Source of the DNA: Zelopaecilomyces penicillatus
Taxonomy: Eukaryota; Ascomycota; Sordariomycetes; Hypocreales; Pseudodiploosporaceae
DNA length: 64,000 bases
Direction: 5' to 3'
Assembly: GCA_005765155.1 (NCBI GenBank)
Contig: VCCP01000001.1
Location: 4,154,001-4,218,000, forward strand
Below are positions 10,251 through 23,250 of the stretch, one piece after another; within the stretch, counting starts at the first letter, position 1, and each line of letters opens with the position of its first letter. Made by a program: the position numbers and the translations under genes. The notes beneath the pieces were generated by a model. The model did not search any database and was not told the DNA's origin. It worked only from the letters and a program-made list of their open reading frames with translations.

Positions 10251-13200
10251 CCCGTTTCAACGGCTGCGGCACGCGTAAATAAAGTGAGTGTGAGAGTGAG
10301 TGATTGAGTACCAAGGAATGAAGGAGAAAAAGAATGCGCGCAGCTCGGCTTCTGATTCAACTGCCATGCTTGCCCTCTGCCGAGATGTGCGTCTGAGGGT
10401 ATGTCTGTATGCACATGATGATGACGACGATGCACCCTTCAAGGGTTGCAACGGGCGGGCAGGGGAGTTTACCAATACACCTGTATTCTCAAATGTTGCT
10501 ATTTTTATTGAACTTTATCTGCCCTGGAAATATAACATGGGTTTACAATGGAATTAACAGTAGTTGTGGTGTCTGGTACTTCATTATTGATCCTTTTATT
10601 ATAATCATTCTTTGTAATATTCAAAATATATACATACAATACCACGGGAATCACCATCCATTATAAGATATTGCTATCAAACATCAAACACATGCCCTTG
10701 TTTTCTTAGTGCTCGGAAGTCTTCCTTTCCGTCCATTTCATGTGTCCCAGATGCCTACCTGTACAGTAAGGGGGGCCAGCCATCAGACAACAACAACACA
10801 GACAAAAGATGCCACCCTCACATTTGCCGGTATAGGCGTCCTGCATGAACGAACGCATGCTCTATAAGACTCGAGTATTAAGTTATACCTCACTCAAAAC
10901 TCGTGATGGGCATGATTTGAGTTTTAGAGGGTGTGAGGGTGCTGCAGGCAGTACCGGCATGGGCTGCATTACCCTATTCTCCGCATCCGCATCCGCCCCT
11001 CCCTTTTTCCACGCCCCTGTGCCGTGCTTTCACGTTGTAGTTAAGATACGTATGTGTGTACAGTACTGTATGAGTATGTGTATGTAAAGTCTGAGTTGAA
11101 GAGGCTGACCAGCCCGTGGTCGCCGTGGTCGCCGTTTTATTTTCGATACATTGACAATAAGCCCCCCCCCCTTCTTGTAAGAAGCAAAGAAGTTTTGTGG
11201 AGTTTTGTGGAGTTGAAACGGCCTGGGGAACAGAAGCGAAGGGAGGCCGGAAAAGGCGCCACCCTCAGCACTGAGCCGCCCTTCTTGACCAGCAAATTCA
11301 TCATGTACACGCACAGTGGTGTAGCTCAACTATAGCGCCCAAGCCATCAAAAAGTTAGTAACACATTACAATATGAAAAAGCAAAAAAAAAATAAGGGAC
11401 GGCAGGGTTGTGGCAGGCGTGTACAACGGCTTCTTTGGTCTCCGCAGAGGCGTCTTGGTTTGTTTTTGTAGCATCGCGTCGTTCCCCACAGAGTATTGAA
11501 CCGCCTTTGTGTGTGTGAACTTTCAGGGCACGAAGGAGAGACAGGCAGACAGACATCCCCTTTTCCAAAGGTCTCGCCTTATGGGCTGACACGGCTTGCT
11601 AAGGGGAGTGGAGACAGCGGCTGGTTAGCCTCAACGGTTTTTTTTGTGGTGTTGCTGTTGTATCTAAACTGTCTGACATGCTGTACAATGAAGTAGTACT
11701 ATAGTAGGCTTGGCAGGGAAATAATGTAATGATGAATTTCGGTACAGCCCATGCGGCTGACCTCGGTATCTTGACCAGCCGTTTGCTGTATCATCCGTTA
11801 CAGCAGCCCATGAGAAGGTTGTGGTGTTGATGTGCAGTCGAGGTGTGTGCGAAGTCCGATAACCCGCCCCCCCCCCCCCTTTAAGGGACGGACGGTTTGT
11901 GGGGAGGAGAAAGCGGCAAAAATGTCAAAACTGCAGACAGACAGTGTGCCCCGTGCTTCGTATTCTGCACAGTTGTGCTATTATTATACCTACCTACATG
12001 CCGCATCATCCATGATTATTGTGTGTGTGTGTGTTGTGGCTGGTTAATTGCATGTAGCCGAGATTTCTGCTATTCCTTGGTCTTAATAGAGGCTCTTTTA
12101 TGGTAAAAATGCCGGGTATGGGCTTTGTACAGCGCATCATGATATGCACGATGCTGTGTTGCACTGCATCATCTGAGGGTCTCAAATATGTTGCAAAAAA
12201 TAAAATAGAGGGCAGAAACAGGACCAACAGCAAAACCTGAATTTTCCTAAAATTGATAGCGAAGAGCCAGCTTCTCCAATGAGAGGTAATTCATTGTTGG
12301 TTCATCTTCTTGCCGCCCAGCACATTGGGACCGCCAGAGAGAGAGAGAGACATGCCGGAGATGGGACGCGGCCCGCTCTCACACATACATACGTACTGCA
12401 TTGTACTGTAACATATTCTTTAAAAGGGCCGGAAAATGATGAAATAGCATGTATACTGAGACGGTTCTGCTCTCTGTTGCTCTCTTGGGATGGTTTCCGA
12501 GTTTGTCCTCGTTCTTTAGCTGGCTATGGGGCGGGTGGGCAGCACTTCGCATGGGGGTGCTATAATAAAATAACACCAGCCTTTCCGTTTGCGGTGTCAA
12601 CACCCGCCGACAAACCTGTAGGAGAGGAGTTGGATGTGGCTAACTTGATAAAGCCATGCCCAGGGCCTGTATCCGTAGTAGCGCTCTGATGGGAAAAGTG
12701 GACGGAGAACTAAAGAAGTAATATCGAATGGATCGTTGCCCACTTTGCGCCTCCACACCACCTGTTGAGAAATGTTCATGTACGTCAGTACATCGCGATG
12801 CAGTAGTGCGGCATACTCGGCGACTAAGTCAGGTACCTGCTGTCAAGTTACTTTGTAGGCCAGGTACTACCCCCCCTGAAAACCACACAAGCGCCCGTCA
12901 AAACCACCCACATTAGACGCCCACACAGTTAAATAGTAGTGTGGTAGAACCACAGCTGTGCAGGGGCTGAGATGATCTGATGTGACCACCAACGGGCTGC
13001 CTGTCCGCTCTCATCTGTAGTGGAAGAAGAGTGTATGTAGGCTAAGGGGGTGGCAAACCGGGCTGAGAGGGAGCAGAGAAGGAGAAACTACCACAGTAGA
13101 GCAGAAGCAAATAAAAAACCACAACGGCTCGAGGCTCCGACGGCAAGGCTGTGAGTATTTTAGCTGCAATTGCATCATCATTGGTTGCAGTCATAATCAG

Positions 13201-13860
13201 TGAGGAAGTGTGTGTGTGTGTGTGTGTGTGTGTACGCGTAAGTCTTTGAGCATTATGAGTGGCCGTGCGCCCGTCAGTCAGCATTGGCCTTCTCCACGCC
13301 TGATATTGTATGGTCAGATTTCCGTGAACCATCCGGTAATAGCATTTGATATTGTGCTAGCATCATCACTCAGCGACGCTCAGGCACCTTTGTCCATCCA
13401 TGGTTCGCAGCCGAAAGGCACTGCCCTCCCCTGTCAGGCTAAGCCTCTGTTCGCGGCATCAAGTGGTGGATGGTACGAGGTACAAGTAGAAGTAGATTTG
13501 AAGGCTTGCAGCACGGAGCATCGCAGTGTCGATCGGTGAGCTGGGGGTTTATTATGCCTAGATCGGTGCATTTGCAAGCGAACAGACAGGGCAAGCGACG
13601 TCATGTACCAAAGCTCTTGAAAGTTATTCTTTCCCAGTGCAAACCTCAGCCGAGCTTTGTGCTCATCTACCCACACAGGTAGATAGATAGGAAGGTCGAT
13701 TACTTTGGCAAATGCTATTTCAGGTTATGCCTGGGGTTGATTCTTTGACGGGGTCATGGGGGAGCAAAATGACAAATAGCGGCCCTCATCTATTGGCAAC
13801 ATTGTAACTCGGGCTCTGCCCACGTGGGTAAGAAATTACCCTTTTTGAAACTAAAGCTGT
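10251..13860. other. Gene desert, no gene seen
   Basis: No frame here reads as a protein family I know. There are two copies of GTTTTGTGGAG in tandem (about 11192-11214), a run of ten C (11162-11171), a run of 13 C (11867-11879), a GA repeat near 12340-12350, a GT microsatellite (13208-13233) and one AGGTACCT word (12831). The longest frame (12279-12689, 136 codons) has ordinary random composition. Confidence 0.5.
13208..13233 (+). repeat. (GT)13 microsatellite
   Basis: An uninterrupted GT dinucleotide run, directly readable, in non-coding DNA. Confidence 0.95.
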
Positions 13861-16800
13861 GTTTGAATGGGCACATCAAAGGAACAGAGAGACAGCAAAA
13901 GCCCCTTCTCTTCCCCCCGCCCCCGGCCTTGTGTGCGGAGGGACGAGCAAATTGATGCATCAGATGCGCGCGAGCAAAATTGACAATGCTTTTCGTTTCT
14001 TGGGGCTGCCCTCTCTGTCACGAAACAGAAACCCCACCGCAATTTAAACACGGAAGGGAAGAAAACGTGTTGAAGGAACGGGCGACGACGGGAGGGGCCT
14101 CCCGCCGGCGTCCCAAGTAAGAGACACTGTCATTAATTACCTGTAGACTTTTTTCTGTGTCGACGGCATCTTCCCAAACAATAAACAAGAGGAGAGGCCC
14201 GTCCGTCCGCGTGGGGCCGTCTTTACCGGAGCGAGAGCTTTGTCACGGGAGAGGCCCGCCACAGGGGGGGGGAGGGGGTTCACAAGGCGCCCGTCCCGTC
14301 CTAGTATGGGTGGCTAGGCTGGCCTAGTTAGATTGCGAGGGGTGGGCGGGCAGCTGTTTTTTTTCTTGTTCTCATCTAGATTGATTGACAAGTCGTCGTA
14401 AGGAACCACACTCGCAAATTAGTTTGTAGATAGATGGTTTTGGGGTGGTTCCTGGCGGGCGACCTAGACCAGAAGCAGGTCGGTTGAAGCTGTTGAGGTG
14501 TGTGGCCTACTAGCAGGGAAGACGTCATGTGCAGCATTTACGCCCTCCAATGGGGGGCTCCAGTGGGCTGCCAAATGCCTTTGCGTGGTGTGAGTGGTCC
14601 GTGGTTGTAAGTGGCTGCAGTTGACATTCTGTGTGTCTGTGTGTCTGTGTGTTTTGTTCTGACTGTTCTGTTCTGTCTGTCTGGCTGTGTGGGTGGGTGG
14701 TTGGTTTGGGTTTGGAGTTTGTGTGTGGGCGTCGGAGAAAAAGGTGTGTTTTCGATAGAGTGGTTTTAGTGGCCCTATGCGTGCCTGTTATGCACTTAAG
14801 TGGTTCTAGGTGGGGCCCACACGTTTGAGAATGAGCGCAAAAGCCAGCAAAAATGTGAGGACTGACAGATGTAAGGGCCTGTTTCCTTCACCTTTTTTCC
14901 TCTCTTGCGCTCACCGCTTCTCCAATTCTGCAGAACCCTCTTCGTACCTTGCCATGCCTTGCCTTGCCTTGCCGTATAGTACAGTACGCACACACACGTG
15001 TACGAATCATGACGATGGGTTTTGCTAGCAGTTTTGCGGCTCCGCCCTTGATGCTTCTTGCATTTTGCTGGAAAATAATAAGCGAGCAACGCCAAGATGA
15101 AGTCGATGTTTGGAGTTGATGGTGCCGATGATGCTGATCCAGGTTGACGAGGACGAACGCCAAATTGCTCTTCTCCATGATGCCGATATACCTAGACCGA
15201 CTGATAGTGATTGTTTCCCAGTCATTTTCATGTTCATCCATCTTGCTTTGGTGCATCATATAATGATAGCGACGTATACCTTATCGTACGACCAAATACA
15301 ATCACTGCACGCATACAATGCTCGACTTACAGTTCTATTCATCTAATAAACCCATTAACCTCAGTTGCTCACGTATCTACAAAGTAACGAGCAGCCAAGT
15401 CTCTCAGCGCCACTCTACTTATTTCTCGCAGCTTGGCATAGCCCAACCCCCTCACCTGCAAGGAACATCGGTTCCTGGATTGGACGACAGCTCGCCTAGC
15501 AATGCCATTTTCAACCCAAGCGGCATCTCTTGATCCTTGGCCAACAGCATCCTGTCTACCTTTTCGCCGGGGACTTTTCGGCTCCAGATCTTCCAGGCCC
15601 AGGGGTCTTGAGCAGCTAGCCAGGGGGGGGGGGAGGGGTGTGCGATTTGACTAGGTTGGTAGGTGGGTAAGTTGAATACTACATCAACTGACCACCAGTG
15701 CAAGATCATGACAAAAACAGCAAATTGTCAATGGGAAACCTTTTAGCATGGAGGCTCAACGATGGAGAAGGAATACACCTACATAGTAGACAGTGCATTC
15801 AGCAGCAAAGGAAGCTACTGAAAACCTCCTTGATTGATTACTACTCTGCTCGCTTACAGTGGCTGCATCCACCCCGTTTTGGAAAGAATTAAGAGACATT
15901 TTGGTCACTTCTGAATCAAAAACACACACACACAAACACACAAGGACCCAACACGCACACGCTGGACCTTGGTTTGATTACATTGAAAACAGACGAACCC
16001 CACAGTTTTCGCCTTTCCGAATGCGACCCTTTGTCACCGTGTTTCTTTGAACCAAGCGCCGGCCAAAAAGGGGAAAAAAGAAAGCAACGCGGAGAGTGCA
16101 TCAGAGCGGGTGTCAGATCTTTAGGCTAGGGTGGTGGTTCAGAAGAGGGAAAGACAACCTTCAATCCACCGGTTTCGTTGGTCTCATAATTGATTTGTAG
16201 AGCAACGGTATTTGCATTTCGATTTGATTTGCTTGTCCGAGTACGGAATTGCAAATGTCGGCATCATTATTCACCATGTATATTCTTTCATCCATTTTGC
16301 TGGCTTGATGGACGCCTTATACTGTGCCATGTTATTGGCACATCCAATCTGGATGAATGGGCAATATAGCGACATGCAGTTCACGCGGCTTTTGATACTG
16401 TATGCACGATTGCACTCGTCAATGCGACATAGATGGTCAGATCTAGTGTTACCACTCCTGCTGCTGCTCCTGTCCCACAAAGCCCTACAACTACTCATGA
16501 CACCGCTTGCCGCACAAGCATTGTGGTGGTGACCAAGCAGAGAAAGGGCCCCCTGACAAGGCTTGAGAGTCTGAGACACAATATCATTAAGTAAACCACC
16601 AGCGGGAGCCGCCGTTCCGAAGGGTGTGGTGGTTGTGGTGGCTGCGGATGAATGTTTTGAAAAGCACATAAACTCGAAAGAGAAAAAGAAGAAGAGGAAG
16701 CAAGAAGGAAAGAAAACAGACTTCAGAAGAGCGGTAAAGAGTTTTGCTATATTAATTCCCGTCAACGAGGCGCAACATTACTATACACTACGTACGTATG

Positions 16801-19800
16801 ACCCTCCGCCGCCGCCGCCGCCGCCGCCTCCGGTCACAGACATGCCGAAAAGGGACGTGCGGATGCCACCATTGATAGTGTGTGTAAGTGCACAGGTAGT
16901 GAGTGGTGTTGAGGAGGGATGAAATGTCTGACTGACCCATGAATTGCCAACAATCTGTGTGGTAATACACGCATATTGAATGACAGGAAACCCAATACGA
17001 AAGCTGCATACATCCAAAACATACATGAACATGAAGACGAACAGACGGCCTGTGTGCGACACCTTTTTGCCTTAACTGGCGTGGCAGCTAACTATTACTT
17101 ATTTACTAGATACACCTGCATCATGTTGTCTGGGGATAAAACACTTCCGAACACACATCTGAACCCTCCCCCCCCTCTCTTCGGGGTTGAGTAGATCCGA
17201 GTCATTGAATCAATGCTGGCTGCTTAATTTGAGTTACGCCTTCATCATGAGAGACTGGTGTCTTCCAAGCGGGAGACAAAAAAAATGCAGGTACAGCACG
17301 CATGTCTTGTCTCTTCTGTCTGGCTGTGTTCGGGGCTATGACAACAACAAATTGCCTCGTCTACACCTACAAACTATTTTTTTTTTTTTGCTTTGACAAG
17401 CTTGAGATCACAGACAAAAAGGCGGCCTGTCTGTCGTGTCAGGTCAGGTCATTACAACATCAGTGGCGTTCAATGTCATCCGGGGCTGCTGCTAAAACCC
17501 ACGTTCCATTTGCTATTCCATCCAAAAATGTTCGGGTTTCAGATCAATTGACGGGGATAGATGAGATGCGAAGCGGTCAAGAAGTCACGAAAAGAACAAA
17601 GCCATCGCGCACACAACATGTTCGGCTAGATCGGGCTCTCGTATCGCCGCCTTACTCGGAGCTTTCCTAGTTCCTGCCGATTTCTCCTCCCGACGAAACA
17701 CCCCTAATAAGACATATAGGCGTGTAATTACATTCTCTCATATCGATGTTTGATAATTTTTGGCTGCGGCAGTCGGGCAAAAGGCGGTCATGCCATGACG
17801 TCTTTTTCCTCACCAGCGCGTAGGGCATGAACTTTGCCCCTCCAGGTGAGGCACCGGACACAAGGCTGGGGGGACCTTTTGGACACTACGTACTTACAAA
17901 CACATGGAACTGTCTATCACGCAACAGCATGCCACAACTACTATTTTCAACCCAAATCCCGACAGTTTTGCACAAGTTTGGTCAAGGCTTTACTTCTTGC
18001 TTACCCAACCGCCCTGTTCTTTCTAAATGCAACAGGTTAATCAAGCTCCTACCATGGTGCTGATAGGCAAGATTGACGTTTGATCCTTCGCGCCATAACC
18101 CATGGAAGCAATCGCATAACACGCCCTATTAACTAACAAACCCCCCGGAGCGAGATGTGTGTCGTATAGGCGATGGTTTCTTACCCGCCTCAGCCGCGCG
18201 CAACCCACATTGCCCTATAATGGCAAGTCATTAAGCTTTACCCTCAAACGCATGCAAATCGATGACGGGCATCCTTTCTTCCCCAAAACATGGATGGATG
18301 GATGGTGGGGTTTGCAAGGGTTTCGGCCTTTGTTCGTTCAGCTCGGATTCCACAACTACGTTGGGGTTTTGAAGGGTTACATGGCGGGGTGAAGAAGAAG
18401 ATTGGACTCTCCTCACGCGAAAAGCTCAGGGCGGGCTGTCCATATTTTTTCCTGGACTCCATCCTTGCCCAAAACCGAGTAGGCTCATCCTGCGCCAAGG
18501 CAAACGGTTGTGACGGTTTTTTGCGGTGCGTTTTGCAAGGGGGAGCATACACGACGCACACGCACACACACTTAACTACGTACGGCCTTTTTCTTCGATA
18601 TTGAAGGTTTGCGGTAATCGGGAGCGCGCGCGCGCAGCCCAATCTCGGACATGGCGTTGCGAAACACACCCGAGTGCTGACCAAAAGATGGTCCCCCATC
18701 CATCCCCCTCTCCCCCCGGCACTTACAATACAGACCCCCAAACTTTTTTCTTATCTAGCAAATGCCAGGCTGGGATCCATGTACTACGCAGTTTTTGACA
18801 ACAGAGCAGAAACGCGGGGAGGGGGGGGGAGACACGCCCAGGACGAATCCCTTGACTGGTCTGCTATCCATGTCAAACGAGGCTTTTGGGGCTCGGTGTC
18901 CAATCACCAGCCGTACCAAGGAGCTGAACATTTTTTTTCTTCCCCTTTTTGCTTTCCCTTGTCCGTTATCAACGGCCTTATTTTTTCATGGCTTCCCTGT
19001 CGAAAAGCTTGGCTTTTTTTTATTCGGTTTTATTTCACTTACAGGGCTGACATGCTGCAGAACGACATGTCAATTGATCCACGTGTCAGTCAGCCTTTCA
19101 ATCACCTTTTGCTCTCCAAAAATCTGATACGTGCAAGAGTCAGTGGTTATTGACAGGGTTTGTGTGAGTGAGTGTGAGTGAGTGTGTGAAAGAAGCTCAT
19201 TGCTGCCCAACGGGTTGAAGATTTTGGGGAGACGCGCGTTCTGTTTGATTACGACACTGATCCTTCTAGGTACCCTGATGATGGTGTCTTTTTTCTTTTA
19301 TTGTGTGAGTGATTAATTAGGATTTTGTTCCCTGAGGTGGGCAGATTGCCATCTGATTACAGCGGCAAAGGAATTGTGTTGCGGGAGGGAAAGCTTTGAG
19401 GCCGATCGTGAACGATTTCTAAGCCACTCCCACTTGGGGGCCGCAAGTTTACGGCGCCCCCTCCCCGCATGAGGAATAAACCCAGCCAAGGATCTCTCTC
19501 TCCGCGCTCTACACTTTCCCAGAATTCAGGTTTTGATATGACCCGGGGGGGAGGGGAGATTTCCGGTAATCTTCGGCCCTGGTTCTTGTCCTGCCAAGGT
19601 GGGCAGGGTGAAGGGGTTGTAGACCAGTCTGGAAGCTGCTGAAGGTGTGTAAGTTGAAATCCCGAGTAGGTGGGATGTGACCCTGTACATGCATTCGTCA
19701 CCCTGTGGGCTTGTGTACGTTGGTATATGGGCACGGGTAGAGCAAGGGGATTCGTAAAAATCCCAAGGGGAATGATGATTTTGGGCGTTTTTGGGGCGAA

Positions 19801-20000
19801 GTACAACCGGGGATAGCTGGGATCTGGCAGGCAAGGCAAGGCTGGGCTGTGTGATGCACGATATGTCCCGTGTCAATGGGTTCGTCAAGGATCAGGATGC
19901 CTGCATATACGTTGGCTACGAAAAAAAAAAGTGGTTATAGATGGGCGGCCGTTGTGAGAGTGTCATTCTGTCAAAAACCACCGAATGAGTGGGCCAGTGA
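13861..20000. other. Gene desert, no gene seen
   Basis: No gene is supported. Visible structure: G-rich tracts at 14264-14278, 15623-15638, 18816-18829 and 19545-19556; a TGTGTGTCTG-rich patch at 14629-14740; tandem CTTGC words (14944-14970); a CCG microsatellite (16806-16828); and GTGA/GTGTGA repeats (19163-19190). Frames of 90-165 codons exist but are repeat-driven or overlap in several frames. Confidence 0.5.
16806..16828 (+). repeat. (CCG)n microsatellite
   Basis: A run of CCG triplets bounded by T. It produces a spurious polyproline (plus) or polyarginine/polyglycine (minus) string in open frames. Confidence 0.95.
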
Positions 20001-20070
20001 CTTGACTAGTTTGGGTTCATACCGTGATGATGTTGATTGTGTTTGATGAAGCTTCGCCCGATACCAGTCT

Positions 20071-20099
20071 GATTGATTGATTGATTGATTGATTGATTT
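20071..20099 (+). repeat. (GATT)7 microsatellite
   Basis: Seven GATT units in tandem ending in TTAATTTA, in non-coding DNA. Confidence 0.95.
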
Positions 20100-20267
20100 A
20101 ATTTACCGTGTTGCATACATACAATCCACCCTCCCATACGGAGGTATCAAAGGATCAATGTTTCTGCCCACGTGCTCGCCCGTGCATTTTACCTACAATC
20201 AAAGCTACCTTGTATGAGGAAAGCTGTCCGAGATGTCATTCCATACCATTTTAGAGATCGCCCACCA

Positions 20268-20292
20268 ACACACACACACACACACACACACA
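20268..20292 (+). repeat. (CA)12 microsatellite
   Basis: An uninterrupted CA run in non-coding DNA. Confidence 0.95.
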
Positions 20293-20799
20293 AATCCAGC
20301 CTTACCCGGGGGAGCGGCGCAGGATGCGACGGACGGAGTCACACCAAGCCTGTTGTGAGAGGGGAGCGAAAGAGAGAGAGAGGGGAGGGGGGGGGGAGTG
20401 AGCAATGAATAAGGCAAAACGTCCATCCCGAATAAGCTCGGACTTTGCTCTCTTTGTACTAAACTTGCCCCATATGCATGCTTTCGTGAGGAGGAAGGAC
20501 ATGGGTGGCATGGGATCGAAAAGGCGGAAGAGTGTAGTAGGTATGTAGTAGGGAGATGGAAAAAGGGTGGTGTGTGGCCTCGTGGTTCTGATTCGCACTT
20601 ACAAGTTACAAGGGCCGCCGAAAAGGACTAGGGGCTGACATGTCCGTTCTTCTTTTGTTGTCGTCGGTCGTAGCTTTGCCCAGAAACTGACTGCCCAGGT
20701 CTAGTCTGGCTTCATCTTTTGGTCAGCAACTGGGTGCAAAAAAAACACAGCCGGGACCACCACCCCGAGGGACTTCAACTGATAAATTTGCTGACATGT

Positions 20800-20908
20800 A
20801 AAAATCTCTGTAAATTTCTAGAGATCTCTGGCAATATCCAGAAATCGCTAGAAATCGCTAGCAATACCCTGAATCTCTAGCAATATTTATAAATATATAG
20901 CAATCTCA
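20800..20908 (+). repeat. Degenerate decamer tandem array, consensus AATCTCTAGC
   Basis: About ten units with a period of 10 (sometimes 11) follow one another. Examples are AATCGCTAGA, AATCGCTAGC, AATACCCTGA, ATCTCTAGC, AATATTTATA, AATATATAGC and AATCTCAGTG. Two neighbouring units differ only in the last base, so the array arose by tandem duplication and then diverged. The period matches one turn of the helix. No coding sense is visible. It is followed at once by TACCTACC words. Confidence 0.85.
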
Positions 20909-21324
20909 GTGAAGTAGATAATTACCTACCTAATAATACCAGGTATCTTAGATATTCAGGCACTGTTGTATCGGGCGGTGTTTTTTTTGCACCCTGTTAA
21001 TCAGGTCGTTTGATAGGAGAGGGGGAAGAGTAGACAAATGGCCAATTTGGGTGAAAGATCGTCGGTCTTGGCTTTCGTGGGAATCTCCCCGCATTGCCTT
21101 GTGCGAGAACGGGCGTGGTAGATGAGAAAGTGGCATTGGCAATGATTGGTGATGAATTGCTCCGATCACAGCGCCGGGTACAAACCACCACCAAACCACC
21201 AAGTATCGCCAAGTATCATGAGCATCATCAGCATCATGACATGTGGCACGTACTCTGGTATTGCTCCGGTATCCGGAACCAAAGGGAGTCATTTGCAGCT
21301 TTCTGGAAGCAACACGCCCTCAAT

Positions 21325-21346
21325 CACACACACACACACACACACA
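21325..21346 (+). repeat. (CA)11 microsatellite
   Basis: An uninterrupted CA run in non-coding DNA. Confidence 0.95.
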
Positions 21347-23250
21347 GAGTCACACAGTCACACTCAAAACATAAAAGGTGAATTGTTGGCATCTACTGTA
21401 CAGTAGTAGTGCATCTATCTGCACATCAAAACTCCGCCAGGGCGCAGCCCAGCGTCGGCACCATTCGAAGCTACAACAGGTGGGCATCGAATCGGACATT
21501 TAAAGCAAGCACCGGAATGATATTTCACCCTGTAAACCCTACACCACCTGAATAGCAAACAACGATTGATGTGCATATTGGTGTGAATTAAGTGTGTGTG
21601 AAGCATTCTGGTACCGTTTAAATGGATGATAATAATGGAGGGAGGGGTGTGTTCCATTCTCCGCGATGTGTATATCGGGTTTCGCTGAAGCAAGCCGAGC
21701 CTTACAACTCCCCTCCTCGCAAGTCGCACCATCCCATTCATCTCTGTCAGCCTCGAACTAACAACGCGGGCTGGCAACAGCGCCGGCCTTTTTGCTTGCT
21801 TCACCTTTGTCTCCCTTGGTTTACCGGCTTAATAGATTTGATGCCATACGAAATACGAAATCAGTTCTTTGTGTACCCTCACCCCTCGTCAAGTTCGCTT
21901 TGCGTACCCGGATACAACATCCATGTGTGCATATCGCAAACCTTCAAAGCTGTTATCCATCTAGATGACTGGGTTCGGGTCATCCTCTGCATTAACCGGC
22001 GCCTTTATGTTGCATGAAATCCATATCAACAGCGCGCACGAAGCTACAGACCTACTACACCTAAGAGACTGACAAGACCAGAACATCCCCCGCGTGGTTG
22101 TGTTGCATGCATTTTTGTATGCCAAACTAGCCTAGTCTGATAAAAAGCCTGCCCCCAACTCTGAAGCATGAAGGACTAGTCAGTCCAGTCGCCCGTCCAT
22201 GGTTGGATACAAGCCATCTCAGCCCTCGAGCCAATAGCATCGCAAAAGTCCTCCCCAGCTCATACGCCATCCCGTTGTTGTCTGGTTCCTGTGCCTCATC
22301 GATCTCCCCTCCTCCCCTTTCGATGTTCCCTAAAGCGTGCCATCCATCCATACATTCATCCCCATAGGTGCCCAAGTTATTTATGCTTCCCTCGGCGATA
22401 CTACTATATGTCATTCTGTCTTGCTCTGTAACATCCGTGATGCTTGAACGGTGTAGCCAACTGCCGAAATCCACAGAGAGGGGGGCTACCCGCATAAGGC
22501 TCAAGATCACGCCTGGCTCTATTCGGGGGAACTATTGCGACGATAGCCGGCTCGGTCTATCGTAAAAATGGGGGGTTTCAGATACAATCTCCTCTCACCG
22601 AAGCTAACGAAGCCAATCAGAACTTTTGGCAGCCCTATAAGTACACTTCGGGGGGGAGTGGTGAGCAGCAAACAAGGACAACTTCTCATCACCAAGGGAA
22701 GTCATTGTCCTGCGGAATAAAATAGACCAACAGTCTTGTGATACTCATTGGACCAGAGCCCAGTGGTCCGTGTTGTTAAGATGGTGTGTTGAATGGTACA
22801 AAGAAGAGGCTTTGTATGGGAACACGTGTTGCCTTCAAGGGGGAGTCTTTTTCTCAACAAGGCTTTGTTGTTGTTTTAGAAAAAGAATGTAACCACAGAA
22901 CGGAAGCCACGTCGCAATAAAGTCTAGTTTTGTTCATAACATGGTTGGCTTTAGTATTGTCTTTACAAGGGATGTGAGCATCAATAAGGAGCATCGGGCG
23001 TGGTCGACTGACCGACCGCTTTGAGTAGTTGCCACCGAGAGCCAGGAGGGGTGTAAGCCGATGATAACTTTTTATGAAGGGGTGGATGATGACAGCGTCA
23101 TCTGTTACTACAAGGCCTCCCGTTTTTACAAACACCGAATGGTTGGATGAAAAGAGAAGCCTGGTTACGAAGGGGCAAGATTGGTTACGAAGGGTAAGAT
23201 ATCGAAGTACCCATGTAGAGCAACAAACATGTGCTGGCTTTGTAGATATG

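Larger units (their letters stand above)
20001..23250. other. Gene desert, tandem-array part
   Basis: No gene is supported. The stretch holds a GATT microsatellite (20071-20099), two CA microsatellites (20268-20292 and 21325-21346), a G-rich tract (20382-20396) and the decayed decamer array (20800-20908). The last clear microsatellite of the desert is at 21346; beyond it the DNA loses most simple repeats. Confidence 0.5.

Noticed and set aside
13042..13332. Minus-strand frame with alternating Thr-His
   Set aside because: It is a translation of the GT/CA microsatellite.
14321..14460. Possible structured RNA in a GC-rich patch
   Set aside because: No conserved motif of snRNA, SRP RNA, RNase P or a TPP riboswitch could be found by eye.
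16626..16922. 98-codon frame with a run of ten prolines
   Set aside because: The prolines come from the CCG microsatellite; no conserved part is seen.
20800..20908. CRISPR-like reading of the decamer array
   Set aside because: Units are 10 bases with no spacers, and the genome is eukaryotic.
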